Below are positions 9,174 to 16,544 of a DNA stretch of 17,462 nucleotides, piece after piece. This DNA comes from Opitutia bacterium UBA7374 (GTDB lineage: Bacteria > Verrucomicrobiota > Verrucomicrobiia > Opitutales > Coraliomargaritaceae): positions 1 to 17,462 of the forward strand of contig DKOA01000038.1 of assembly GCA_002469895.1 (NCBI GenBank), read 5' to 3'. The notes under the pieces are model-generated. The model did not search any database, was not told the origin of the DNA, and was given only the letters and a program-made list of their open reading frames with translations. Made by a program: the position numbers and the translations under genes. Within the stretch, counting starts at the first letter, position 1. Each line of letters starts with the position of its first letter.

Positions 9174-10787
9174 ATGAAAAAACTAATCCTATCCGCTATG
9201 GTTGCTGGGGCTGCTGTTTCCAGCGCTACTGCAGCTGTCGTCACCGTCTCCGGTGAAATTACCGACGATACCACTTGGAGTGCTTCTAATCAGTACGTCA
9301 TGACTGACCTTGTCTTCGTCAAGGACGATGCTACTTTGACTATTGAGCCCGGCACTATTGTACGTGGTGAGCCTAAGTCCAGCGGCACTTCCTATGATCC
9401 AGGTGCTCTGGTTATTTGCCGTGATGGCACAATTAACGCTGTTGGCACTGCTGCCGCCCCAATCATCTTCACTACTGCTATGATCGATAGCGATGGTGAC
9501 GGCCAGTTCAGTGACGAGACTGCAGAGTACGACGACAACAACGGTGTTAACGACTACTCCTCAGTAACTTTCCTTGACGACGATCCTGCTGACTCTCCAC
9601 TGTCTCCTGGTTTCGGCTTCTCTACAACAGCAGGTAGCAGTGCTCACACTGGTGCCGACGAATACCGTGGTCTTTGGGGCGGTGTCATTATCCTTGGTAG
9701 TGCACCTACAAACATCGCAGCGATCTCAGGCACTGAGTTGGTTGCAACAACCACGCTTCCTCGCGCTGACCTCGACGACGTTTTCGAAGGTTTCATCGAA
9801 GGTCTTGACCCGCTTGACACAGGTAACGACAACGGTATCTACGGCGGTTCTAACCCGAACGACAGCTCCGGTTCTTTCAAGTATGTCTCTATCCGCCACG
9901 GCGGTACTAACATCGCGGAAGATAACGAAATTAACGGCCTTACAATGGGTGGCGTTGGATTCGGTACATTGATCGAGTATGTTGAGGTTTACTGCAACGA
10001 CGACGATGGCTTCGAGTGGTTCGGTGGCACAGCCAACAGCCGATTCCTTGTTTCCCTGTTTAACAACGATGACTCCTTTGACATTGATGAAGGCTTCACC
10101 GGTCTTGGTCAGTTCTGGTTCTCTCTTCAGCTCGACGATGGTGTAAACGGTGACCACAGCGGTGAGCACGACGGTACATACGGTTCATTCGGTGGACTTG
10201 CTGTTGATTCTCTCAACGGTACAGACATCTCCGGTTCCGAAGGCAAAGGACTTGGTTTCTACATGGGTTTCCCTACGATCTACAACGCTACTTACGTAGC
10301 TAACGACAACAGCGATGAAATGATCAAGGCTGACGACTCCTTCGGCGGCAACTATTTCAACTCTGTATTCGTTGGTTCCGCTAACGATCTTGTCGACGTA
10401 ACCGAAGACGCTGAAAACCGCGTTGACGTTGCTGACTGTGAGTACGTGAGCAACTCCATCGCCTATGACCTGAAGGGCAAAACAAGTGCACTTTCCGGTG
10501 GAGACCTGTCCAGTTATACAGCACTGGCAACACGTCTTGCTGCTAACGACAACCTTCTCGACGGCACAAACCCATTTGCCACTCTAACTAACACTACAGT
10601 TCGTGATGACGTTGACCCACGTGTGACAGACGCTGCTAACGGCGCTGTTACACTGGCTCCTGTTACTGGCACTTACTTCATTAGTGCTGGTTACGCAGGT
10701 GCTTTCGACCCATCCGACGATTCTTTCTGGACAGACAACTGGACTGTCTTTGATGCGAACGTAGCCCTTGCTTCCGGAAGCCGCTAA
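9174..10787 (+). CDS. Secreted Asp-rich beta-helix-like surface protein
   Basis: This 537-residue protein has a signal peptide (MKKLILSAMVAGAAVSSATA, cut near residue 20) and no membrane anchor or PEP-CTERM tail, so it is probably released or surface-bound. I recognise a widespread but poorly characterised family. Hallmarks are ATLTIEPGTIVRG (53-65), RGLWGGVIILGSAP (165-178), EINGLTMGGVGFGTLIEYVE (252-271), DDGFEWFGGTANSRFLVS (277-294) and the ending YAGAFDPSDDSFWTDNWT (507-524). The repeating short strands suggest a parallel beta-helix. DSDGDGQFSDE at 105-115 resembles a calcium-binding loop, though Glu is at position 11 rather than 12. Codons strongly favour AAC, GAC, TTC, GGT and GCT, which points to high expression. 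Its function is unknown; the Pho-box match and the neighbouring receptor suggest ligand capture at the cell surface, which is inference. Confidence 0.8.
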   Translation: MKKLILSAMVAGAAVSSATAAVVTVSGEITDDTTWSASNQYVMTDLVFVKDDATLTIEPGTIVRGEPKSSGTSYDPGALVICRDGTINAVGTAAAPIIFTTAMIDSDGDGQFSDETAEYDDNNGVNDYSSVTFLDDDPADSPLSPGFGFSTTAGSSAHTGADEYRGLWGGVIILGSAPTNIAAISGTELVATTTLPRADLDDVFEGFIEGLDPLDTGNDNGIYGGSNPNDSSGSFKYVSIRHGGTNIAEDNEINGLTMGGVGFGTLIEYVEVYCNDDDGFEWFGGTANSRFLVSLFNNDDSFDIDEGFTGLGQFWFSLQLDDGVNGDHSGEHDGTYGSFGGLAVDSLNGTDISGSEGKGLGFYMGFPTIYNATYVANDNSDEMIKADDSFGGNYFNSVFVGSANDLVDVTEDAENRVDVADCEYVSNSIAYDLKGKTSALSGGDLSSYTALATRLAANDNLLDGTNPFATLTNTTVRDDVDPRVTDAANGAVTLAPVTGTYFISAGYAGAFDPSDDSFWTDNWTVFDANVALASGSR

Positions 10788-10803
10788 TTCCCTCTAATAC
10801 TCC

Positions 10804-10831
10804 GAAGCGCTCCCATTGCCGGGGGCGCTTC
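10804..10831 (+). terminator. Stem-loop after the beta-helix gene, without U-tract
   Basis: GAAGCGCTCCC (10804-10814) pairs with GGGGGCGCTTC (10821-10831) around a 6-nt loop, an 11-bp stem with one G-T pair. No T-run follows, so it may be a weak terminator, a mRNA-stabilising 3' hairpin or a processing site. It would set a lower level for the PEP-CTERM genes than for the beta-helix gene. Confidence 0.55.
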
Positions 10832-10859
10832 AATCTCTACTAAATTATCTATTATACTA

Positions 10860-11714
10860 ATGAAAAACAAAGTAGTACTCGGTCTCGCTGCCAGCCTTAC
10901 GGCTATGAGCAGCGCCTTTGCAGACCTGTCTACCAGCCAAGTTTCCGGCGGCCTCCTTGCCGGTTGGGACTTCGCTGATGTAGCCAACGTCTCTGCAGAC
11001 GTTAATACCTACGCTTCAGAGCGTAACGGTGTTGGCGTAAGCGGTACACTGTACACAGACGGTTCCAATGGTTCCTCTGCGCTCACGCAAGTAAGTGCAG
11101 GCTCCTCCTACCAGACTCGTTTTGTTTCTTACGGTCGTGCTACCTCCGCCACTAGCTTCCGTGGTCAAAATGGTTTCGACCAGGCTGGCACTCGTGCAAT
11201 TGGTGGTCCTGCTACCGGTCAGCAGGCAGTACAGTTCACTAACAGCAGTTCAATTTTCGACATCGTATTTGGTCTCAGCTCCGCTGCAAATGATGTACTT
11301 GTTGAGTTTGACTGGATGACATCAGGGACTCTCACCTCTGACGCTTATGGTGACTGGTTGAACGTGTCCTATAGTGCGGATGGTGTCAGCTTCACGAAGT
11401 TGAATCCAAACACTAACGATGATATCGTTGGTCCTGACTTCTATGCTGCGGATTCCGCCAATAGCTGGACAGCTTCATCCACAACTGGGGGGTTATTAAC
11501 CCTTGCAAGTGGACAAAGCAATTCTGCAATCGACCTAACAGCTGCTGGAAACGTACAGTATATTAAGTTCTCAGTAGGCGCAGTTAACAGTGGTGCTGAA
11601 TTGTACCTCGATAATGTTTCGATCACAGGTACAGTCGTTCCTGAGCCATCTACATACGCCGCAATCTTTGGTGTCGTTGCTTTGGCTATCGCTGCGTATC
11701 GCCGTCGTAAATAA
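10860..11714 (+). CDS. PEP-CTERM sorting-domain protein (paralog 1)
   Basis: This 284-residue protein has a signal peptide cut after AFA (residue 21) and a C-terminal PEP-CTERM signal at 260-284. The signal consists of the VPEP motif, a hydrophobic helix (TYAAIFGVVALAIAA) and the basic end YRRRK. In known systems exosortase recognises and processes this tail during export. The middle is a Ser/Thr/Gly-rich, probably all-beta domain with FDWM, DWLNVSYSADG and YLDNVSITG. It has no catalytic motif I recognise and may be a structural or matrix protein. It is clearly related to the next gene. It starts 72 nt after the beta-helix gene, beyond a stem-loop. The leader is AT-rich with no Shine-Dalgarno sequence. 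Confidence 0.9.
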   Translation: MKNKVVLGLAASLTAMSSAFADLSTSQVSGGLLAGWDFADVANVSADVNTYASERNGVGVSGTLYTDGSNGSSALTQVSAGSSYQTRFVSYGRATSATSFRGQNGFDQAGTRAIGGPATGQQAVQFTNSSSIFDIVFGLSSAANDVLVEFDWMTSGTLTSDAYGDWLNVSYSADGVSFTKLNPNTNDDIVGPDFYAADSANSWTASSTTGGLLTLASGQSNSAIDLTAAGNVQYIKFSVGAVNSGAELYLDNVSITGTVVPEPSTYAAIFGVVALAIAAYRRRK

Positions 11715-11734
11715 TTACACCATTGACTTAATCC

Positions 11735-11767
11735 AGCCACGCAGCAATTTGCTGCGTGGCTTTATTA
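11735..11767 (+). terminator. Rho-independent terminator after PEP-CTERM paralog 1
   Basis: AGCCACGCAGCAA (11735-11747) and TTGCTGCGTGGCT (11749-11761) form a perfect hairpin. The effective stem is about 11 bp with a small AT loop, followed by TTTATTA. It ends 22 nt before the start of the next gene. Confidence 0.85.
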
Positions 11768-11789
11768 GCACCAACCAATTTAACTTACT

Positions 11790-12668
11790 ATGAGCACACG
11801 CATTATATCCACCACACTAACTGGCTTAGCACTTGCTACTTCTGCATACGCTGACCTTGCTTCAGCTTCACACAGCACCGTTTTCCATGCTGGTTTCGAC
11901 TTCGCATCTGTCACTAATATCTCAGTCTCTCCAAACGGTTTTGCTTCGGACGTTGTTGGCTCCGCGCAAGCTGCTTCTATTTTCGCTGATGGCACTTTTG
12001 GGTCCACTGCTTTGACGCCACTTACACAATTCCGTTTTCTTGAGTGGGGTCGTGCTGCCAGCAGTGGTTCATTCCGCCAGCAAAATGGGTTTTCTACAAC
12101 TTCAACACGTAGCATTGGTGATACTGCGACTGGTCAGAAAAGTGCGGTTTTCCAGAATAACGAATCTGCTTTCAGTTTCGTCATAGCTCTGAATAACGCA
12201 GTCTCCAACGACGATGATTTTGTCCTGGAATTTGATTGGATGATGGACGGCATCACAGGATTCGGTTCATCAGATCCGATCGGTGGCGATTGGCTGAATG
12301 TTTCTTACAGTGCAGACGGATCGTCCTACACAAACTTAGAGCCTAATGTTAGTGGTTTACCTTTATATCTCGGTGATGACTATTTTGCAGAAAAATCTGC
12401 AGAAGACACATGGAAGACTTCTTCGGGTGCGCCTGCCTTTGGTACTTTCCTGACGGGTCAATCGGATTCAGTTGTTCGCATAGCTAGCTCAGAATTTACG
12501 GAGATTAAATACGTTAAATTCGATGTTGATGTAAACAGCACCAGTTCAGCTCTCTATCTGGATAACATTGCCATCTCAGGTGGTACAGCGGTACCTGAGC
12601 CCTCTACTTATGCAGCTATCTTCGGACTGACAGCCCTTGCTCTAGCGGCCTACCGTCGTCGTTTATAA
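11790..12668 (+). CDS. PEP-CTERM sorting-domain protein (paralog 2)
   Basis: This 292-residue secreted protein has a signal peptide cut after AYA (residue 21) and a PEP-CTERM tail at 268-292 (VPEPSTYAAIFGLTALAL then AAYRRRL). Aligned by eye, it shares its whole architecture with the preceding gene. Matching pairs include GFDFASVTNIS with GWDFADVANVS, and WGRAASSGSFRQQNGF with YGRATSATSFRGQNGF. DWLNVSYSADG is identical in both, and the ends of the core are YLDNIAISG and YLDNVSITG. The two are therefore an old tandem duplication with much internal divergence. Two strong terminators flank the gene, so it may have its own promoter or depend on readthrough. I cannot assign a molecular function; an exosortase-processed envelope or matrix protein is likely. 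Confidence 0.9.
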   Translation: MSTRIISTTLTGLALATSAYADLASASHSTVFHAGFDFASVTNISVSPNGFASDVVGSAQAASIFADGTFGSTALTPLTQFRFLEWGRAASSGSFRQQNGFSTTSTRSIGDTATGQKSAVFQNNESAFSFVIALNNAVSNDDDFVLEFDWMMDGITGFGSSDPIGGDWLNVSYSADGSSYTNLEPNVSGLPLYLGDDYFAEKSAEDTWKTSSGAPAFGTFLTGQSDSVVRIASSEFTEIKYVKFDVDVNSTSSALYLDNIAISGGTAVPEPSTYAAIFGLTALALAAYRRRL

Positions 12669-12689
12669 GCTGAATCGTTATTTTGCACA

Positions 12690-12722
12690 GTCGGTGGCCT
12701 GGACGGCCACCGGCTTTTTTTT
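12690..12722 (+). terminator. Rho-independent terminator directly before the ligase gene
   Basis: A 10-bp stem (12690-12699 with 12705-12714, core CGGTGGCC/GGCCACCG) with a 5-nt loop TGGAC is followed by eight T residues (12715-12722). It ends only 6 nt before the ATG at 12729, so it also occupies the ribosome-binding region of the next gene. Confidence 0.92.
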
Positions 12723-12728
12723 ACACGC

Positions 12729-14861
12729 ATGCTACGGGTCATTCTATACTCTATCGTTGCAACGGCAGCGGTTTTGTCCGGTACCTTCCAGACAACAGAT
12801 GCAAGAGTTGCACAGGAGTTTTGGATTTCTCTTGGTACATTCTTCATTTGTTTTGACGTTATATTGCTCCGGGGAAAAAAGGCACTTTTTGTCACTCGGT
12901 CGCATATATGCTTTTTTACAGTCTTTGTATGCACTTCTGTGGTTAGTTTCCTGGGGGATGCATCTTTTGACGCGGTCATAACTGCGTCTATGTACGCAAG
13001 CCTGCTTTCGGTCTTTATATTATTACAACAAGAGGAGTGTCCGATGACACTCCGTTCACTGGTGCGGGTTTATTCAAATCTCATATGGGTGCTTTTTGTT
13101 TTGTACGTAATAGGTCAGAGTACCGGTTGGTCATTTGGATGGTCCGATTTTGACGCAAACAATCGATTATACCTTACATTCTCGAACCCAAATATAATGG
13201 CAGCCTTTCTCTTGCCAGTCTTGCCATTACTGCTGGGGCACACAGTTGATGAGTCTGCTTTTGCTAGAGAAATACAATGGGGCAAAAAAGCTCACTTATT
13301 AGGCGCATTATTGATTGCCTGTCTTTTTATCTTACTAAGTGGTTCCAGAGGAGCAATAGGCTGCGGGCTTGTAAGTATGTTAATATCCTTTTGGCTTATC
13401 CGCAAGCACTCAGGAGGGGTTAATCTTTTTCAAAAAAAATGGGCACCACTGTGGATATCCGTTTTGTCTTTGAGCATACTCTGGTCTGTTACTTTGGGAT
13501 CGGTTACTATTGCCAAGTTTATCGATTTGTTCTCCGGAGGCGGTGCCAGCGAATTTGGTCGAATTACGATCTGGCAACTAGCCATGGAAAATAGTGTCTC
13601 CTCATGGTTCCAATGTCTCTTTGGGGGTGGATTTGGTTCTTTGTATCCGCAGGCAATGGCGCACTCTTCTGAAGGTGCATCGTACAAATTAGATACTGTT
13701 GGCTTTGAGCACGCACACTGCGAGTATTTGGAAATTTATGTAGAGGGCGGCTTGCTCGGGCTCGTTTTCTTTATAGCCGGTATGGTTTCATTGGTCCGTC
13801 CATTCTACAAGAACCGAGATACAATTTCTTCTTCGGGGACAGAGGCGAGACAACTGTTGGCATGGGTTGGCATAAGCTCTCTAGCTCTTTTTGCTGCGGT
13901 TACTGTAGCTACACGATCTGCAATTGTGGTTTTCCCGTTCGTCTTTCTAGTTGCTGTGACGACCAGGAAAATTGGACAAGGTAAATCACTCGGTAAATCT
14001 ACCAGTCGTACTCTTAGTCTAGTGCTTTTGGGGTCATGCTTATATTATCTCATTCTCTCAACGCAACGATATCGGTCGGATCAGTATTTGCATAAATGCA
14101 TTGCGCTTGAGCAGGCAATGAATGTGACGATCGGCGAAGGGGATGCAGGGAAACCACTGGCGAATGAATCCCTGGGACTTGAATGGAATGAGTCTCTGGA
14201 TCAAATCTTAAAAAATGCGCGTAGCGCTGTGGCTCTCAGCCCTAGTTATCTCAGAGCACAGCTTTTTTTGTTTAATACTCTGGCGAAAGCCGGTGATTCA
14301 GGAAGTGCGGAGGAGTTGAAAGGTATCTTCCATGAAATTGAAAAACGAGTACCTCGCCACGCCAATACACGAGAGCTCTATGCGTACTACGAAAGCAGCC
14401 AAGGAAATTTCAGGGAAGCTATTCGTTGGTTGTCGAGCTTGACTGAGATCCGCTACTACAAGCTGGATTACTTTGCCGATATATTATTCTGCCAATTCAT
14501 TCTGGGTGACATACAAGGAGCCCATGAGAGTGCGGCTGAATTGATCTACAGGGCAGGCAAAGCGGAGACGACTAGGCGTGAGCCTTATGTACGATCGGTT
14601 TATCGGGATGGGTACGTCGTTGTTTTTCGTGTTGCAAGTGGAAGGCACGAAACAAATGAAGTTCGAATTGATGCAAAACGGTTCGTTTCGCGCATACCGA
14701 ATTCAGTCCGTTATGAGCAAAATAATCTCAAGCAACTCGTCTTGGCGGGTGTGCAAGGAGTTCTGAACCGCTATGTAGGCGTCAAAGGGCCAGCTCGATT
14801 TGTAAAAATGATCACCTCGGCAGACAAGGACTACCTATTAGAGCTAGCGAATGGAAAGTAA
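12729..14861 (+). CDS. O-antigen ligase/polymerase-like membrane protein with TPR-like C-terminus
   Basis: This 710-residue inner-membrane protein has about ten or more hydrophobic segments up to about residue 443, then a soluble helical part. The Wzy/WaaL (O-antigen ligase) pattern is present: SNPNIMAAFLLPVLP (152-166), LSGSRGAIG (203-211), FGRITIWQLA (276-285), FGGGFGSLYP (298-307) and HAHCEYLEIYVEGGLLGLVF (328-347). Such enzymes transfer or polymerise lipid-linked glycans at the periplasmic face. Residues about 490-610 contain helix pairs like TPR repeats (NARSAVALSPSYLRAQLFLF, NFREAIRWLSSL, GDIQGAHESAAELI), often involved in chain-length control or partner binding. Ligases of this family often occur with PEP-CTERM/exosortase systems, which fits the two genes upstream. 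The start follows a terminator by 6 nt and lacks a Shine-Dalgarno sequence; no later start preserves the first membrane segments. Confidence 0.87.
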   Translation: MLRVILYSIVATAAVLSGTFQTTDARVAQEFWISLGTFFICFDVILLRGKKALFVTRSHICFFTVFVCTSVVSFLGDASFDAVITASMYASLLSVFILLQQEECPMTLRSLVRVYSNLIWVLFVLYVIGQSTGWSFGWSDFDANNRLYLTFSNPNIMAAFLLPVLPLLLGHTVDESAFAREIQWGKKAHLLGALLIACLFILLSGSRGAIGCGLVSMLISFWLIRKHSGGVNLFQKKWAPLWISVLSLSILWSVTLGSVTIAKFIDLFSGGGASEFGRITIWQLAMENSVSSWFQCLFGGGFGSLYPQAMAHSSEGASYKLDTVGFEHAHCEYLEIYVEGGLLGLVFFIAGMVSLVRPFYKNRDTISSSGTEARQLLAWVGISSLALFAAVTVATRSAIVVFPFVFLVAVTTRKIGQGKSLGKSTSRTLSLVLLGSCLYYLILSTQRYRSDQYLHKCIALEQAMNVTIGEGDAGKPLANESLGLEWNESLDQILKNARSAVALSPSYLRAQLFLFNTLAKAGDSGSAEELKGIFHEIEKRVPRHANTRELYAYYESSQGNFREAIRWLSSLTEIRYYKLDYFADILFCQFILGDIQGAHESAAELIYRAGKAETTRREPYVRSVYRDGYVVVFRVASGRHETNEVRIDAKRFVSRIPNSVRYEQNNLKQLVLAGVQGVLNRYVGVKGPARFVKMITSADKDYLLELANGK

Positions 14862-14891
14862 GCGACTGCGGTAGCGGTCATCTTATAGGGA

Positions 14892-15743
14892 TTAACGAAT
14901 TCGGTGACGGTTCCAGAGTTTTTCTACCGCGCGATATAACCTGCCTGCCGGGTACTCCAGAGCAGACAAACATTGTTTATATGCGATCTCAAGCCGTACC
15001 ACTCTTTCTGATGAATCAGTTCGGAAGACTACTTTCCCGTTATTATCTGTAACAATAATAGCAGGGTAGGTGGATGGACTATGCTGTAAGCTTTTGTTAT
15101 AAGCCTTGCTCAGAAAAGGGGGGAATAAGGGAAGGGGGCACTTTGTTTGGGCGAAGTATTTGTAAACATCCAGGGAATTCGGAATGACGACAAATGTTAA
15201 CCCGGGAAAAGTCTTCTTTGACTGGTTGTAGAGAAGACTAAGCTTATTTAAGCCTCTTGCCTGGTTTGCATTAAAATCATCTAAGTAAAGGAAAAGATAG
15301 TACTCAGTTAAGGAGATCGATTCCATGGGGATTGGACGTGGACTCCCTTCGCTGAATTCAACCAGCTTATTTCCGATTTGCTTGCTTAAGTTCGGTAGCT
15401 CTTTCTTGAGCGGGTTTTGAATCGCAGTAAGCAGTGTTTGATAAAAGTCTGTTCCATTCGGCGAAATCAGGACAGTTCCATGCCGGCCAAAATCGACAAG
15501 GAGTCGATTTTGCTGACAGCGCTGGAGAACTCCCCTTGTATTCGCTGGTACTTTCTTGCTGCTCCCCTCTACCGGAACCTTTTCCAGAGTCGTAATGTAC
15601 TGTGGCCAGAACTGAGACGGGATGTCCGCAAGTGTGGCTGAATTTTCAGCAGTATAATACACGGGCGCCTGTTTGGAGACAGTAGCAATTACCTGCTGTA
15701 GGCAAACTAGAAGAAGTAGGGTGGAGAGCGAGCGTACTTTCAT
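14892..15743 (-). CDS. Secreted protein with thioredoxin-like C-terminal domain lacking CxxC
   Basis: This 283-residue protein has an N-terminal signal peptide (hydrophobic 8-20). Residues about 55-100 look like a small beta-barrel (VPANTRGVLQRC then LLVDFGRHGTVLISPNGTDF). Residues about 145-245 resemble a thioredoxin-like fold: a beta strand YYLFLYLDD where the active-site helix should begin, then FPGLTFVVIP, then YPAIIVTDNNGKVVFR, whose Tyr-Pro matches the cis-proline strand. The CxxC motif is absent (DDFNANQA in its place), so redox activity is unlikely and a binding or chaperone role is more plausible. I do not recognise a named family. It is the last gene of a three-gene minus-strand operon, 18 nt after its upstream neighbour, and converges on the ligase gene with 30 nt between the stops. 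Confidence 0.65.
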   Translation of the reverse strand: MKVRSLSTLLLLVCLQQVIATVSKQAPVYYTAENSATLADIPSQFWPQYITTLEKVPVEGSSKKVPANTRGVLQRCQQNRLLVDFGRHGTVLISPNGTDFYQTLLTAIQNPLKKELPNLSKQIGNKLVEFSEGSPRPIPMESISLTEYYLFLYLDDFNANQARGLNKLSLLYNQSKKTFPGLTFVVIPNSLDVYKYFAQTKCPLPLFPPFLSKAYNKSLQHSPSTYPAIIVTDNNGKVVFRTDSSERVVRLEIAYKQCLSALEYPAGRLYRAVEKLWNRHRIR

Positions 15744-15761
15744 GAGCTTGATAATAAAGGT

Positions 15762-16526
15762 TTACCGTAAGTGGTCTGGCAGCTTGCCGGTTGGATTCTC
15801 AATTTTAGGAACTCGTCGTATTTGATGACCTGTGTAACGGCTCTGCATAGAGCGCGGTTTTCCCGTATTAGGCGTATCGACCTGTTCTGTTGTGGATTCT
15901 GTTTGGGCGAAAGAGCTCTCCTGATTGCGGCCCTCCATAAGATAAGAAACTGTACCCCGATTTAAGCTGTTAGGGCGTGCGCCAGTTCGGGTAGGGTTTT
16001 TTTCGCCGGACGCTTGCTGGTTTTCATACAAACCGGAAAAATTATAATTTTTATCTTTCGGTGTTAGCGATTGAGTGTCGCGAGAAGAGTTTGTTGCGCT
16101 TGATTGGTTGTTTATGCCTTGTCGTGGGCTTTTATCATTCAGCAAGAAAGTTACTGGAGCGTGAACGCTTTGGTGCAGCCGAACTGTACCGGATCGGCCA
16201 TTCCAACTGTAGGTGATTTCCTTTTGTTCCGTGTTGTAGGATTGTATGCGGAAACCGTTGTGCACTTCCCCGGGTTGTAGCCAAAGGGATTCTCCGGAGC
16301 GTTTGTCACGGAGATTGAAATGGTGTAGGTCTCCGATATGCATGACCCCTAAAAACTCAAATTCTGCCGAAAGCTGAGGGATATTTGTTTTTGGCTTGGG
16401 TGTTTGTAATTTTTTGCTGCCCGGTGGTAAAAAGGGGGAGCGGTTGATTAGGCTGGCAGCAGCGACCCCTTCGGTACCTGTGCAAAGATACAGAAGGACA
16501 CATAAAAGAACAGTGAGCGTTTTCAT
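15762..16526 (-). CDS. Secreted protein with PilP/GspC-like domain and disordered tail
   Basis: This 254-residue protein has a signal peptide (residues 1-24) followed by INRSPFLPPG. Residues about 52-118 form a small beta domain (FEFLGVMHIGDLHHFNLRDK, GESLWLQPGEVHNGFRIQSY, ITYSWNGRSGTVRL). This order of strands resembles the homology region of PilP and GspC, inner-membrane or periplasmic proteins that bind the secretin in type IV pilus and type II secretion machines. The match is by pattern only. From about 130 to the end the sequence is polar and low in hydrophobics (Ser, Asn, Gln, Thr, Arg), so probably disordered. It is the middle gene of the minus-strand operon with 18-nt gaps on both sides. 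A short palindrome, GGCTTATAAGCC (16533-16544), fills the gap upstream. Confidence 0.6.
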   Translation of the reverse strand: MKTLTVLLCVLLYLCTGTEGVAAASLINRSPFLPPGSKKLQTPKPKTNIPQLSAEFEFLGVMHIGDLHHFNLRDKRSGESLWLQPGEVHNGFRIQSYNTEQKEITYSWNGRSGTVRLHQSVHAPVTFLLNDKSPRQGINNQSSATNSSRDTQSLTPKDKNYNFSGLYENQQASGEKNPTRTGARPNSLNRGTVSYLMEGRNQESSFAQTESTTEQVDTPNTGKPRSMQSRYTGHQIRRVPKIENPTGKLPDHLR

Positions 16527-16544
16527 GGAGTAGGCTTATAAGCC

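Noticed and set aside
10853..10858. TATACT as a -10 box for PEP-CTERM paralog 1
   Set aside because: A start site 7 nt downstream would fall inside the coding sequence, requiring a leaderless or truncated product; no -35 partner was seen.
13432..13439. Run of eight A inside the ligase gene as a phase-variation tract
   Set aside because: Eight A is short for slippage switching, encodes ordinary Gln-Lys-Lys, and the frame is intact; kept only as a note.
14864..14879. Hairpin GACTGC-GGTA-GCGGTC between the convergent genes as a terminator
   Set aside because: Only a 6-bp stem with one G-T pair and no T-run on either side; too weak to call.
16533..16544. Palindrome GGCTTATAAGCC between two operon genes as an operator
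   Set aside because: It lies between tightly spaced genes in one operon, is only 12 bp, and is not repeated elsewhere in the window.
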